A stretch of 64,000 nucleotides of DNA from DATLGB01 sp963726825 (lineage in GTDB: Bacteria > Actinomycetota > Thermoleophilia > Solirubrobacterales > Solirubrobacteraceae), in NCBI GenBank assembly GCA_963726825.1, contig CAVSDT010000002.1, positions 2,046,001-2,110,000 on the forward strand, given 5' to 3'. The position numbers were made by a program, and so were the translations under genes. The notes beneath the pieces are model-generated. The model ran no database searches and had not been told where the DNA came from. It saw nothing but the letters and a program-made list of their open reading frames with translations. Positions 1-8,372 of this stretch are shown one piece after another (the first letter of the stretch is position 1; each line of letters begins with the position of its first letter).

Positions 1-29
1 CTGCGCTGGGAGTAGGCCCGCCGCGGCCG

Positions 30-674
30 CTAGGCCGTGGCCTTGGGCCCGCAGACGGGCCAGGGCGCGGTGCCGCGCTCGGCGTAGAGCTGCGCCGCGC
101 GGGCGTCCTGCTCGGTCTCGGGGGCGGCGGCGGGGTCGCCGGTGCCGCCGACGGCCTTCCAGGTCGCCGTGTCGAACTGGTACTTGCCGCGGTAGCGGCC
201 GGAGCGGGAGACCGCGGTCGGGTCGCCGCCGGACTCGCACGCCGCGATGCGCTCGAGCACGGCCGCCGCGTCGCTCGCCGGCTGCGCGGCGACCCGCACG
301 AGGCCGAGTGCCTGCAGCGTGGCGCGACGGGCGACGCCGTCGGCGCGGATCCCCCGGCGCCGCTGGAAGCGCTTGACCGCGCGGGCGGTCCGCCGGCCGT
401 AGGCGCCGTCGGCCTTGAGGCGCAGCTTGCGCTGCAGCCGCTTGACGGCCGCGCCGCGCATCCCCCGGCGCAGCGTCCGGACGGCCGGGGCGGCCGTCGT
501 CGCCGCCGGCGCGGGCGTCGGCGTCGCGGCCGGCGCCGTCGCGGGGTCGGCGCTGGCACCGCCCGGATCGTCCTGCGCGGCTGCCGGGGCGGCGCAGCAC
601 AGCAGGGCGAGCACCGTCAGGGCGGTGGCGCGCACGGACAGGCGTCTGGGGACCTCGTACTGGGGGGACGGCAC
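30..674 (-). CDS. Secreted Rpf-like peptidoglycan hydrolase with peptidoglycan-binding domain
   Basis: Predicted secreted muralytic enzyme (resuscitation-promoting-factor / transglycosylase-like). A signal peptide (about 1-33) is followed by a Pro/Ala/Thr-rich linker, a PG_binding_1 domain (about 66-125, with GAYGRRTARAVKRFQ) and a C-terminal Rpf-like domain (about 138-208) with the likely catalytic Glu in ACESGGDP (E147) and a probable disulfide between C146 and C208. I chose the GTG at 674 over the in-frame GTG at 683 because AGGAG lies 8 nt upstream of it, whereas AGGA abuts the other. It sits directly downstream of a c-di-AMP riboswitch. That it cleaves peptidoglycan is family knowledge, not shown by the sequence. 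Confidence 0.85.
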   Translation of the reverse strand: MPSPQYEVPRRLSVRATALTVLALLCCAAPAAAQDDPGGASADPATAPAATPTPAPAATTAAPAVRTLRRGMRGAAVKRLQRKLRLKADGAYGRRTARAVKRFQRRRGIRADGVARRATLQALGLVRVAAQPASDAAAVLERIAACESGGDPTAVSRSGRYRGKYQFDTATWKAVGGTGDPAAAPETEQDARAAQLYAERGTAPWPVCGPKATA

Positions 675-696
675 GGATTGCACTCCTGGGTTCGGT

Positions 697-832
697 GCCT
701 ACGAGGTGAGCTGACGGGCTCGCGCTGAACCTGCGCTACGCCACCGGACAGTGGCGATTCGCCCCTGGGACACGACCTTCCGCGTCCCGTTGGGTCCCCC
801 GTTCCCCGGCCGCGAGGCGCCCGGGGATTCGG
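697..832 (-). promoter_or_regulatory. c-di-AMP (ydaO/yuaA) riboswitch
   Basis: Minus-strand leader RNA with the hallmarks of the ydaO class: the GGGGCGAATCGCC core and the 3' GCGCGAGCCCGTCAGCT followed by CACCTCGTAGGC. It ends about 20 nt before the Rpf-like gene, so it probably controls translation or transcription of that gene. In actinobacteria this class usually turns wall-hydrolase genes off when c-di-AMP is high. The same core occurs at 46039-46172. Confidence 0.93.
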
Positions 833-884
833 CGTTACGTCGAATACGAAGCGACAGCCTACGGGGTCGGCGGACGGAACGTCC

Positions 885-2192
885 TCACAGGCGCGGGGCC
901 AGGCCGCGGACCGCCGGCGGCCGCGTCCCCGGCGCGGCGAGGGCGGCCTCGAGCTCGCGGGCGTGGCCGGCCGCGCGGTCCAGCGGGTAGGGCCCGGCCG
1001 TCCCCGTCGTGGCCAGGAAGGCCCAGTCGGAGCTCTGCAGGGCCAGCAGCTCGCGGATCGCGCGGTCGTCGGCCTCGCCGCGCGCCGCCGCGACCCGCAG
1101 CTCCGCCCGCCGCTGCGTCCACGCGAGGCCCCGGGCCGGCGGCGCGCTCCAGGTGGCCAGCGTCGGCGGATGCCCCCAGCTCGTCACGGCGTCCCCCTCG
1201 AGCGCCGCGACGGGGCCCGCGTAGGTGTCCGCCCGCAGCGGGGCGATCTCGACGCCGGCCTCCGGCGCCTGCCCGAGCACCTCGGCCAGCCAGGTGATGC
1301 CCTCGGCCCAGAAGTGGCCGAGCAGCTCGGTGTCGATCGCGAACGTCGTGTGCCCGCTGCGGGGGACGGCGGCGAGGAAGTCGGCCGCGTCGGCGCGGGC
1401 CTGCGCGGCCGCGCGCTCCGGGTCGTAGGGCGCCCCGTCGACGGCCCAGGCGAGGTGGCGGCGGTCCGTGTGGTGGTGCGTGTCCAGGTAGGCCGCCTGC
1501 GAGGGGTAGCCGGCGGCGCCCCAGACCCGGTCGATGAGGCGGCGGTGGATCGGGAACAGCAGCGGGCCGCCCGGTGCGCGGACGGCGTCGCCGCTCGCGG
1601 TCGGCAGCTCGACGCACGTGGCCGTCACGCCCTCGGCCGCCAGCAGCGGGTCGAGCACGCGGTCGTGCGCGCACTCCGGCAGCCAGAAGCCGCCCGCCAC
1701 GGCGCGGAAGCGGCGCCGGCCCGACTCCAGGCCGATGCGCACCTGCCGCTCGACGCCGGCGTCGGTGGCCAGCAGCGGCAGGACGGCGTGGGTGGCCGCG
1801 GACGTCCAGGTCACGTGCGGGGCCAGGGCGTCGAGCACGTCTCCCCCGCGCCGCTCGAGCGCGTCGGCCGCGACCCGGTAGCGGTCGCGCGACCAGGTCA
1901 GCGGGCCCGCGACCTCCGGGTGGGACTCGAGGTCGAGCCGGTGGGTCTCCTCCCGCATCCCGCGCAGGAACTGCAGGCAGCGCCCGCCGACGCCCGCGAC
2001 GGCCAGCTGGTCGGCCAGCACGGGGGTGACCGACAGGGTGACCCGCCCGGGCTGGGCGTCCAGCGCGTCGGCCAGCGGCAGGTACGACGTCGCGATCGCC
2101 TCCCACAGCCACTCCTCGCCGAACGGCCAGGTCCCGAACCCCTCGACGTAGGGGAGATGGGTGTGGAGGACGAGGGCGAGCCTGCGGCTCAC
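885..2192 (-). CDS. GH57 family (DUF1957) alpha-glucan branching enzyme-like protein
   Basis: Probable 1,4-alpha-glucan branching enzyme or related GH57 enzyme, cytoplasmic, 435 aa. Visible motifs are HTHLP (10-14), WLPEC with candidate nucleophile E173, and AIDTELLGHFW with candidate acid/base D287; the C-terminal helical region includes SSDWAFL. It is shorter than typical 500+ aa bacterial GH57 branching enzymes. The GTG start overlaps the stop of the upstream methyltransferase (GTGA), so the two are translationally coupled. The pair matches the order of Rv3030-Rv3031 in the mycobacterial methylglucose lipopolysaccharide locus, which suggests a methylated alpha-glucan product (inference). 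Confidence 0.85.
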   Translation of the reverse strand: MSRRLALVLHTHLPYVEGFGTWPFGEEWLWEAIATSYLPLADALDAQPGRVTLSVTPVLADQLAVAGVGGRCLQFLRGMREETHRLDLESHPEVAGPLTWSRDRYRVAADALERRGGDVLDALAPHVTWTSAATHAVLPLLATDAGVERQVRIGLESGRRRFRAVAGGFWLPECAHDRVLDPLLAAEGVTATCVELPTASGDAVRAPGGPLLFPIHRRLIDRVWGAAGYPSQAAYLDTHHHTDRRHLAWAVDGAPYDPERAAAQARADAADFLAAVPRSGHTTFAIDTELLGHFWAEGITWLAEVLGQAPEAGVEIAPLRADTYAGPVAALEGDAVTSWGHPPTLATWSAPPARGLAWTQRRAELRVAAARGEADDRAIRELLALQSSDWAFLATTGTAGPYPLDRAAGHARELEAALAAPGTRPPAVRGLAPRL

Positions 2193-2959
2193 GGCCGCAG
2201 GACGGCCACGAAGTCCAGCGCGCGGTTGAGGTCGGCGTCCGCCTCGTGGCGCAGCTGGAAGTCGCTCGCCGCGATCGCCGGGGTGAAGCGATCGTAGAAC
2301 GGCTTCGTGATGCGCAGCAGCGCGTGGATGCGGTCCCACCCCAGCTTGAGCGCGAGGGCATGGAGGGCGAGCTTCTTCGCGTGGTAGAGGCCGTACATGT
2401 CGACCCCGGCGAAGTGGGCGGCGCACAGCTCGCGGAACTCCGTCGCCGTGTACTCCTTCACGTGCCACGGGTTGTCGGACTTCTCCTTGCCCGGCCCGGC
2501 GAGCGTGCGCAGGTTGGGGGTGGAGACGAAGACGATCCCGCCGGGCCCGACGAGGCGACGGAGGCGGTCGAGCACCGCGCCGGGGTCCTGGACGTGCTCG
2601 ATGGTCTGCAGGAACACGACGCAGTCGACGTCGCCCGTCCAGGTCTCGATCATGTCGCGCTCGAAGGAGACGTTGTCAGCGGTGTACTTCAGCCGGGCGT
2701 GCTCGAAGGCCTCGGGGTTGGCGTCGACGCCGACGACGCTCGCGCCGGTGCGGCCGAGGATCCGGGAGCCGTAGCCCTCGCCGCAGGCCAGGTCGACGAC
2801 ACGGCGGTTCCAGGCCCGCTCGGCGATCCACTCGTAGACGACGAGGTGGCGGCGGTACCAGTAGTTCTCGTCGGGGACGTCGGGGAGCGTGCGCTCGCCG
2901 GTCAGCGCCAGCGGCGGCACCCCGGGCGGCTGGTCGCGCTGCTGGAAGCGGTCCGTCAT
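2189..2959 (-). CDS. Class I SAM-dependent methyltransferase (Rv3030-like)
   Basis: 256-aa Rossmann-fold methyltransferase. The SAM-binding motif I is VVDLACGEGYGS (about 54-65), followed by an acidic VVGVDAN and the post-motif FLQTIEHVQDP. It is first in a two-gene operon with the GH57 gene and overlaps it by 4 nt. A TAGGCT -10 box ends 8 nt before the ATG, so the mRNA is probably leaderless. By analogy with Rv3030 the acceptor may be a glucose hydroxyl of a polysaccharide, but the acceptor cannot be read from sequence. Confidence 0.8.
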   Translation of the reverse strand: MTDRFQQRDQPPGVPPLALTGERTLPDVPDENYWYRRHLVVYEWIAERAWNRRVVDLACGEGYGSRILGRTGASVVGVDANPEAFEHARLKYTADNVSFERDMIETWTGDVDCVVFLQTIEHVQDPGAVLDRLRRLVGPGGIVFVSTPNLRTLAGPGKEKSDNPWHVKEYTATEFRELCAAHFAGVDMYGLYHAKKLALHALALKLGWDRIHALLRITKPFYDRFTPAIAASDFQLRHEADADLNRALDFVAVLRP

Positions 2960-2967
2960 GGCGGCGC

Positions 2968-2990
2968 AGCCTACGGCCCGGCGCTAACCT
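2968..2990. promoter_or_regulatory. Divergent leaderless promoter pair
   Basis: Only 39 nt separate the two divergent ATGs. On the minus strand TAGGCT (2973-2968) ends 8 nt before the ATG at 2959. On the plus strand TAACCT (2985-2990) ends 8 nt before the ATG at 2999. Neither gene has room for a 5' UTR or a Shine-Dalgarno site. Confidence 0.65.
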
Positions 2991-2998
2991 CGCGCCGC

Positions 2999-3940
2999 AT
3001 GCCGGCGCCCGCCACACCCGACGCCATCCGCGACGTCAACGTCCGCTACCACGACGCGGCCGCGTTCGAGTACGACGGCAAGTGGGGCATCGACTGGGGC
3101 GACATCGGCGCCGGCCAGGTGCTCGGCAAGGTCCGCAAGGCCCTCGGGGTCAAGGCGCTGCCGCACTTCGGCCGCGGCCTGGAGATCGGATCCGGCACGG
3201 GCTACTTCTCCCTCCACATGCTCCAGGCCGGCGTGCTCGGGGAGGCCGTCTGCTCCGACATCTCGCCCGGGATGCTGCGCGCCCTGCAGGAGAACGCGAT
3301 CCGCCTCGGCCTCGCCGACCGCGTCTCGACCACGGAGGCCGACGGCGAGCACCTCCCGTACCCGGACGCGAGCTTCGACATCGTCTTCGGCCACGCCGTC
3401 CTCCATCACCTCCCCGACCTCCATCAGGCCTTCGGCGAGTTCGCCCGCGTGCTCAAGCCCGGCGGGGTCGTCGTCTTCGCCGGCGAGCCGTCGCGGCACG
3501 GCGACCGGATCGCCGCGGTCCCCAAGCGGGTCGCGTGGCGCGCCTCCCCGCTGTGGCGCCGCGCCGTCGGCGCCAAGGCGCTGGCCGACGAGCCCGAGCA
3601 CGAGCACCCGGCCGGCAACGGCGACGGGCCCGACGGCCACGCACTCGAGCCCTTCGTCGACGTCCACGCCTTCGACCCGGGCAGCCTGCGCGCCTACGTG
3701 GCCTCGGCGGGCTTCGAGGCGGTCAAGGTGCGCGGCGAGGAGCTGCTGGCCAACTGGTTCGGCTGGACGAACCGCACGCTCGAGGCCTCCGCGGTCCCCG
3801 AGTCGGTGCCGTGGGCGTGGCGCCAGTACGCCTACCGCGGCTACATCGCCCTGCAGCACGTCGATCGCGCGCTGCTGGAGCCGCGGCTGCCGGCGTCGAT
3901 CTTCTACAACCTGATCGTCGCCGCCCGCAAACCGGACTAG
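2999..3940 (+). CDS. SAM-dependent methyltransferase, first gene of a four-gene operon
   Basis: 313-aa methyltransferase of the UbiE/COQ5-like type. Motif I is GLEIGSGTGYFSLHML (60-75), then VCSDISPGML and the post-motif LHHLPDLHQAFGEFARVLKPGG. An insert rich in E, H and G (EPEHEHPAGNGDG) is unusual. The gene starts an operon with three secreted or membrane proteins of unknown function: the next GTG lies 3 nt after its stop. The substrate is unknown, and the context does not reveal it. Confidence 0.8.
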   Translation: MPAPATPDAIRDVNVRYHDAAAFEYDGKWGIDWGDIGAGQVLGKVRKALGVKALPHFGRGLEIGSGTGYFSLHMLQAGVLGEAVCSDISPGMLRALQENAIRLGLADRVSTTEADGEHLPYPDASFDIVFGHAVLHHLPDLHQAFGEFARVLKPGGVVVFAGEPSRHGDRIAAVPKRVAWRASPLWRRAVGAKALADEPEHEHPAGNGDGPDGHALEPFVDVHAFDPGSLRAYVASAGFEAVKVRGEELLANWFGWTNRTLEASAVPESVPWAWRQYAYRGYIALQHVDRALLEPRLPASIFYNLIVAARKPD

Positions 3941-3943
3941 GCG

Positions 3944-5026
3944 GTGCGCCGGCTCGCCGCCCTGGTCGTGGCCGGGAGCCTCCTGGCGGCGCCCGCGTCA
4001 GCGCACGCCGCGGGCGAGCGCGCGGCGCTGATCGCCCGTGAGCTGCGACGGGACGGCCTGTTCGTCTCCTCGGACCTGGCGCGCGTCGCCACCCCGGCGC
4101 ACGTCGCCGAGATCCGGGCCGCGATGGACCGCTGGGACGAGCCGGTCTTCGTGGTCTGGGCGCCGGCGTACTTCGCGGAGCCGGGGGTGCGCACGTCACG
4201 CGACCTCGCGGCACAGGTCCGCGACCAGGTCGGCCGGCCGGGGGCCTTCGTGTTCGCGGACGAGGACGGCTCCGTCGACCTCGAGGCCACGGGCGTGCGA
4301 CTGCCGATCAAGCCGCTCGGCGCCGGCAACGACACCTTCGACGACGTGCCGACGTGGAAGCCGCCGAGCGACCGGATCGTCTACCTGCTCGACTACGCGC
4401 GGACCGGGAAGCGGCCGACCAAGGGCGACGGCGAGGCCTACCTCGACCGCGACGACCGGGCGGGCGGGACGGCCCTGGAGGTGTTCGGCGCGGCCACGGT
4501 GCTGACCCTCGTCGGGCTGCTCGTCCGGCGAACGCGGCGCGGCGGGGCCCCTGGCCGCCGTCGCCCCAGCGCCGGCCCGCCGGCACGCGACGAGATCGTG
4601 GCGGCGCTGGCTCGTCTCGACGCCGCCATCGAGCGCGCCGACGCCCCGCCGGCGGCGGCACTGGAAGCCCGGGAGGCCGCGTCCGCCGCCCTCGCGCGCC
4701 GCCGGCGCGGCGGGGCCGACGAGGTGGGGGCCTTCGTCCTCGCCCGGCTCGGGCTCGAGCGGCTGCACGGCCGCGATCCCCGGCCGTGCTTCTTCAACCC
4801 GCTGCATCCGTGGGCCACGGAGCGGGTCCGCTACGCCCACGGCCGGGAGGCGACGGAGCTGCCTGCGTGTCGCAGCTGCGCCCAGGCGATGCGGGCGGGT
4901 CGCAGTCCCGAGAGCTTCCACGATCGCGGCAAGCCCTACTGGGAGCGCGACACGGTGTGGGCGCGCACCGGCTTCGGGGCGTTCGACGCCGACGTCGCGC
5001 GGGACGTGCTGGCGGGCGACCGATGA
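3944..5026 (+). CDS. Secreted/membrane protein with CFFNPLH...CxxC domain (paralogue 1)
   Basis: Not assigned to a known family. Visible: signal peptide (1-22), an extracytoplasmic alpha/beta domain (about 25-150) faintly reminiscent of TPM-type domains, one membrane segment (about 174-194), an Arg-rich cytoplasmic stretch, an Ala-rich helix, and a C-terminal module with CFFNPLH (283-289) and CRSC (310-313), a possible metal site. The GTG start lies 3 nt after the methyltransferase stop. The stop overlaps the next gene (ATGA). The paralogue at 5687-6889 has the same plan and motif order. Confidence 0.75.
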   Translation: MRRLAALVVAGSLLAAPASAHAAGERAALIARELRRDGLFVSSDLARVATPAHVAEIRAAMDRWDEPVFVVWAPAYFAEPGVRTSRDLAAQVRDQVGRPGAFVFADEDGSVDLEATGVRLPIKPLGAGNDTFDDVPTWKPPSDRIVYLLDYARTGKRPTKGDGEAYLDRDDRAGGTALEVFGAATVLTLVGLLVRRTRRGGAPGRRRPSAGPPARDEIVAALARLDAAIERADAPPAAALEAREAASAALARRRRGGADEVGAFVLARLGLERLHGRDPRPCFFNPLHPWATERVRYAHGREATELPACRSCAQAMRAGRSPESFHDRGKPYWERDTVWARTGFGAFDADVARDVLAGDR

Positions 5027-5700
5027 GCCGTCTCGTGCTCGCCGTCGTGGCCGCCGCGCTGCTCGTCGCGGCGCCGGCCCGCGGCGCCGACGCCCCGCCC
5101 GACCGCATCGCCGGTCTCGTGGGAGGGCTCCGCGAGGCGCCCGTCGCCGTGCAGCCGGAGCTGACCTGGCTCCTGCCGGCCGGCCCGTTGCGCCGCCTCC
5201 AGGCCCGGCTGCGGGAGGCGGAGGTCCCGGTGCACGTGGCGGTCCTCTCCGCCCTGGACGAGGACGAGTCCGGCGGGGACCAGATGCGCCAGCTGCGCAC
5301 GCTGCACGAGCGCCTCGGCGAGCCCGGCCTCTACCTCGTCGTCGACCAGGACGGCAGGATCGAGCCGGGCTTCGCGGACGTCGCCCGGGATCCGGTCCTG
5401 CCCTTCCGGCTGTTGCGGGACGGCTCGGCCGGCGCGCCCGGGGGCCTCGACCCGGCCGACGTGGCGCGGCGCATCCGCGCCATCAGCGCAGCGGTCGACG
5501 GGTCGGCGGCGGCCGAACCCCAGTCCTTCGACACCGCCTACGACCCCGAGCCGCTGCCCGAGCTCAACCGCAGGCGGGCAGGCGACCTGCCGTCCCTGGC
5601 CGCCGTGGCGGTGGTCGGCGGACTGCTGGCCGGCACGGCGCTGTACTGGATCGGCCTCGGGGCCGCACGACTGACGAGCGGGCCGCGTGCCCGGACGTAG
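5023..5700 (+). CDS. Secreted membrane-anchored protein, N-terminal-domain-only relative
   Basis: 225-aa protein with a signal peptide (about 1-22), an extracytoplasmic alpha/beta domain and a C-terminal membrane helix (about 193-215). It lacks the cytoplasmic CFFxPLH module of its two neighbours but resembles their extracytoplasmic half (GEPGLYLVVDQDG corresponds to RPGIYVVYADYIS and RPGAFVFADEDG). ATGA overlap upstream and 14-nt overlap downstream make it translationally coupled. The function is unknown; the set may form one membrane complex (inference). Confidence 0.75.
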   Translation: MSRLVLAVVAAALLVAAPARGADAPPDRIAGLVGGLREAPVAVQPELTWLLPAGPLRRLQARLREAEVPVHVAVLSALDEDESGGDQMRQLRTLHERLGEPGLYLVVDQDGRIEPGFADVARDPVLPFRLLRDGSAGAPGGLDPADVARRIRAISAAVDGSAAAEPQSFDTAYDPEPLPELNRRRAGDLPSLAAVAVVGGLLAGTALYWIGLGAARLTSGPRART

Positions 5701-6889
5701 GGCCATCGTCTGCCTGCTGGTGGTCCTCGCGGGCGTCCTGACGGCCACGGAGGCCGCCCGCGCCGCGGTCGACACCGCGGCGATCGCGAGGGCCCTGCGC
5801 AGCGACCCGCTCTACGTCGACCCCGCGCTCGACGACCTGGTCACCCCGGGGGAGCGCGCCCGCCTGCGCAGGGCGCTGCGGGCGCGCGGCGACCGGACCG
5901 TCGTCGCCGTCGTGCCCGTCGTGCGCGGCGACCGCTTCGACGGGCAGCCATCGGCCTTCCTCGCCGCCCTGCAGGCGCGGGCGAACCGCCCGGGGATCTA
6001 CGTCGTCTACGCGGACTACATCAGCGCCGCCTCCACCGACCCCGCCCAGGACGAGCGGGTCCGTCTCGCGGCCACCGTCGGCTCCTTCGAGGGCGACTAC
6101 GACGCGCCCGTCGCCGCGAAGCTCACGACCTTCCTCGACGCGCTCGACGATCCGGACGTGCGGGCGCGCGCCGACCGCGCCGAAGGCGTGCTCGACCGGC
6201 CGGCGGCGACGCCCACCCCGGCCCCTGAACCGCCGGACGGCGGGTTCCCGGCCTGGCTGGCGGTCGTCCTGGGCGCGGCGGCCCTCGCCTTCGTGGCGGG
6301 CGTCCTCGGCCGACGGCGGCTTGCAGGCCCGGCCCCGGACGCGCCGCCGCTGCTGCCCGACCGCGTCTTCGAGCACGCCCGCCGCGCCGAGCGCGAGGAG
6401 CTCCACGACCGTGCGCGCGACGAGGTCGTGGCGCTCGCGGGCGCCGTCGACGCCGCGCGCCGGCCGTCCGATCCCGGGGCGGTCGCGGCCTACGAGCGCG
6501 CGCTGGACGCGGCCGCCGCGGCGTCGAAGCTGCTGGATCGGGCGCGGCGGATCGTCGAGCTCGCCGCGGTCCTCGTGCTCGTCGACGATGCCCGCGAGCA
6601 GCTGCGCGCCGCCGCCGACCTCGGCGCCGGCCGCCGCCACCGTGCCGGCCGGCGCCTGTGCTTCTTCGACCCGCTGCACGGCCGCGCGACCAAGGACGGC
6701 CGCTGGAACGAGCAGCGTGTGCAGGCCTGCACCGCATGTGCGCGCGACATGCGCGCGGGCCGCGACCCGGAGGTGCTGCGCGAGGACGGGCGACCCTGGT
6801 TCGAGGGCGCGGGCGCGATCGCCGCGACCGGGCTCGGCCACTTCGCCGCCGACCTGCCCGCACGGCTCGCGCGCGGCGACGACCCCTAG
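5687..6889 (+). CDS. Secreted/membrane protein with CFFDPLH...CxxC domain (paralogue 2)
   Basis: 400-aa paralogue of the product of 3944-5026: signal peptide (about 1-27), extracytoplasmic domain (about 30-165), Pro-rich linker, membrane helix (about 188-208), Ala-rich helical region, then CFFDPLH (325-331) and CTAC (348-351) followed by ARDMRAGRDPE. The last motif matches AQAMRAGRSPE of the first paralogue. GTG start inside the end of the upstream gene. Its TAG stop shares CTAG with the convergent photolyase gene. Function unknown. Confidence 0.75.
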   Translation: MPGRRAIVCLLVVLAGVLTATEAARAAVDTAAIARALRSDPLYVDPALDDLVTPGERARLRRALRARGDRTVVAVVPVVRGDRFDGQPSAFLAALQARANRPGIYVVYADYISAASTDPAQDERVRLAATVGSFEGDYDAPVAAKLTTFLDALDDPDVRARADRAEGVLDRPAATPTPAPEPPDGGFPAWLAVVLGAAALAFVAGVLGRRRLAGPAPDAPPLLPDRVFEHARRAEREELHDRARDEVVALAGAVDAARRPSDPGAVAAYERALDAAAAASKLLDRARRIVELAAVLVLVDDAREQLRAAADLGAGRRHRAGRRLCFFDPLHGRATKDGRWNEQRVQACTACARDMRAGRDPEVLREDGRPWFEGAGAIAATGLGHFAADLPARLARGDDP

Positions 6890-8349
6890 CCGCCGGACAG
6901 GCGTTGCCGGTGGCGCTCGGCGCCGCGCTGGATCTCGGCCAGCTCGGCCGGGTCCATCCGGGCGACGGCGCCGACCTGGTGTCGCATCCGCCGGTTGTCC
7001 GCGAAGCGCTCGCCGTGGCGGGCCATCCAGTCCCAGTAGAGCTGGGTGACGGGGCAGGCGTCCTCCCCCGTGCGCTTGCGGGGCGTGTAGCGGCAGCCGC
7101 CGCAGTAGTGCGACATCTTGTCGATGTAGTTGCCCGACGCGGCGTAGGGCTTGGTCATCATCTCGCCGCCGTCGGCCCAGGTCGCCATGCCGGCGGCGTT
7201 GGGGGCCATCACCCACTCGGCGCCGTCGACGAAGGCCGCGCGGAACCACTCGACGCTCTCCCACGGCCTGACACCGAGCAGGAGGTGGAGGTTGCCGAGC
7301 ACCATCAGGCGCAGGATGTGGTGCGCGTAGCCGGACTCGAGCACGTCCGTCATCGCGTTCCCGAGGCAGTTGAGGTCGGTGTCGCCGGTCCAGAACACCG
7401 CGGGAAGGGCGCGGCGGGCGTCGAGGGCGTTGTCGGTGCGCCACTCGTCCCGGCGCAGCCAGTACATGCCCCACACGTACTCGCGCCAGCCGATCACCTG
7501 GCGGATGAACCCCTCCGCGGCGTTGATCGGCGCGTCGCCGTCGCGGTAGGCCCGCTCGACGGCACGCACGACGTCGAGCGGGTCGAGCAGCCACAGGTTC
7601 ATCGAGCTCGACAGCAGCGAGTGGAACAGCCAGCGCTCGCCCGGCACCATGGCGTCCTGCCAGGTCCCGAACCCGGCGAGCCGGTGCTCGACGAAGTCGG
7701 CCAGCATCCGCTGGGCCTCGGCGGCGGTGGCGGGCAGCTCGCGCGGCCCGTCCTCCCCCATCTCGGGGAGGTCCATCGCGTCGAGGTCGCGGCGGACCTC
7801 GGCGTCGATGGCGTCCTCCTGCGGCCGGTACGGCGGGCGCGGCGAGAGGCCGTCCTTCGGCGGGCGGCGGTTGTCGTGGTCGTAGTTCCACCGCCCGCCC
7901 GCCGGCTTGCCGTCATCCATCAGGACGTCGAAGCGGCGGCGCTGGTCGCGGTAGAAGTCCTCCATCTTGAGCCTGACGCGGCCGTGGGCCCAGTCCGCGA
8001 AGGCGTCGGGGTCGGTGAGGAACTGGGTCGAGGCGACGAGCGTGACGCCCTTCGCGGCAAGGGCGCGGCGGGCGCCGGCGTCGTTGGGGGCGGCGACGCG
8101 CACGTCGGCGTGGCGCGACAGGGCCGGGGCCATCGTGGCGGCCCGGACGTGGTCGACCTCGATGCCCGCGTCGCGCAGCTCCTGCACGAAGTGGCGCATG
8201 GCGCTGAGCACGAGGTGCCGGCGGCGGCGGTGGTAGCGCAGACGCGAGAGCGCCGACCGCGACTCGATGATGAGCACGCGGCCGGCGCCGTCGAGGACCG
8301 GGTTGGAGTGGGAGAGCTGGTCGCCGAGGACCAGGGCGGTGTGCCCCAT
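6886..8349 (-). CDS. Fe-S cluster (6-4) photolyase / FeS-BCP cryptochrome
   Basis: 487-aa member of the prokaryotic Fe-S photolyase/cryptochrome family, expected to repair (6-4) photoproducts with FAD, a lumazine antenna and a 4Fe-4S cluster. Four cysteines (C328, C416, C419, C432) have the spacing 88-3-13 known from the Agrobacterium PhrB cluster ligands. Other family segments are WxYDHDNR, GEGFIRQVIGWREYVWGMYW and MAPNAAGMATWADGG. No close operon partner; the secreted PKD protein lies 23 nt upstream on the same strand. Confidence 0.93.
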   Translation of the reverse strand: MGHTALVLGDQLSHSNPVLDGAGRVLIIESRSALSRLRYHRRRRHLVLSAMRHFVQELRDAGIEVDHVRAATMAPALSRHADVRVAAPNDAGARRALAAKGVTLVASTQFLTDPDAFADWAHGRVRLKMEDFYRDQRRRFDVLMDDGKPAGGRWNYDHDNRRPPKDGLSPRPPYRPQEDAIDAEVRRDLDAMDLPEMGEDGPRELPATAAEAQRMLADFVEHRLAGFGTWQDAMVPGERWLFHSLLSSSMNLWLLDPLDVVRAVERAYRDGDAPINAAEGFIRQVIGWREYVWGMYWLRRDEWRTDNALDARRALPAVFWTGDTDLNCLGNAMTDVLESGYAHHILRLMVLGNLHLLLGVRPWESVEWFRAAFVDGAEWVMAPNAAGMATWADGGEMMTKPYAASGNYIDKMSHYCGGCRYTPRKRTGEDACPVTQLYWDWMARHGERFADNRRMRHQVGAVARMDPAELAEIQRGAERHRQRLSGG

Positions 8350-8372
8350 GCCCTCGGTACGGACCGTGTGGG

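Noticed and set aside
859..2361. Long antisense and alternate-frame ORFs throughout (for example 859-2361 minus, 963-2297 plus, 36-38 kb minus)
   Set aside because: They are Arg/Pro/Ala/Gly-rich products without motifs, lying over well-supported genes; expected in DNA this GC-rich.
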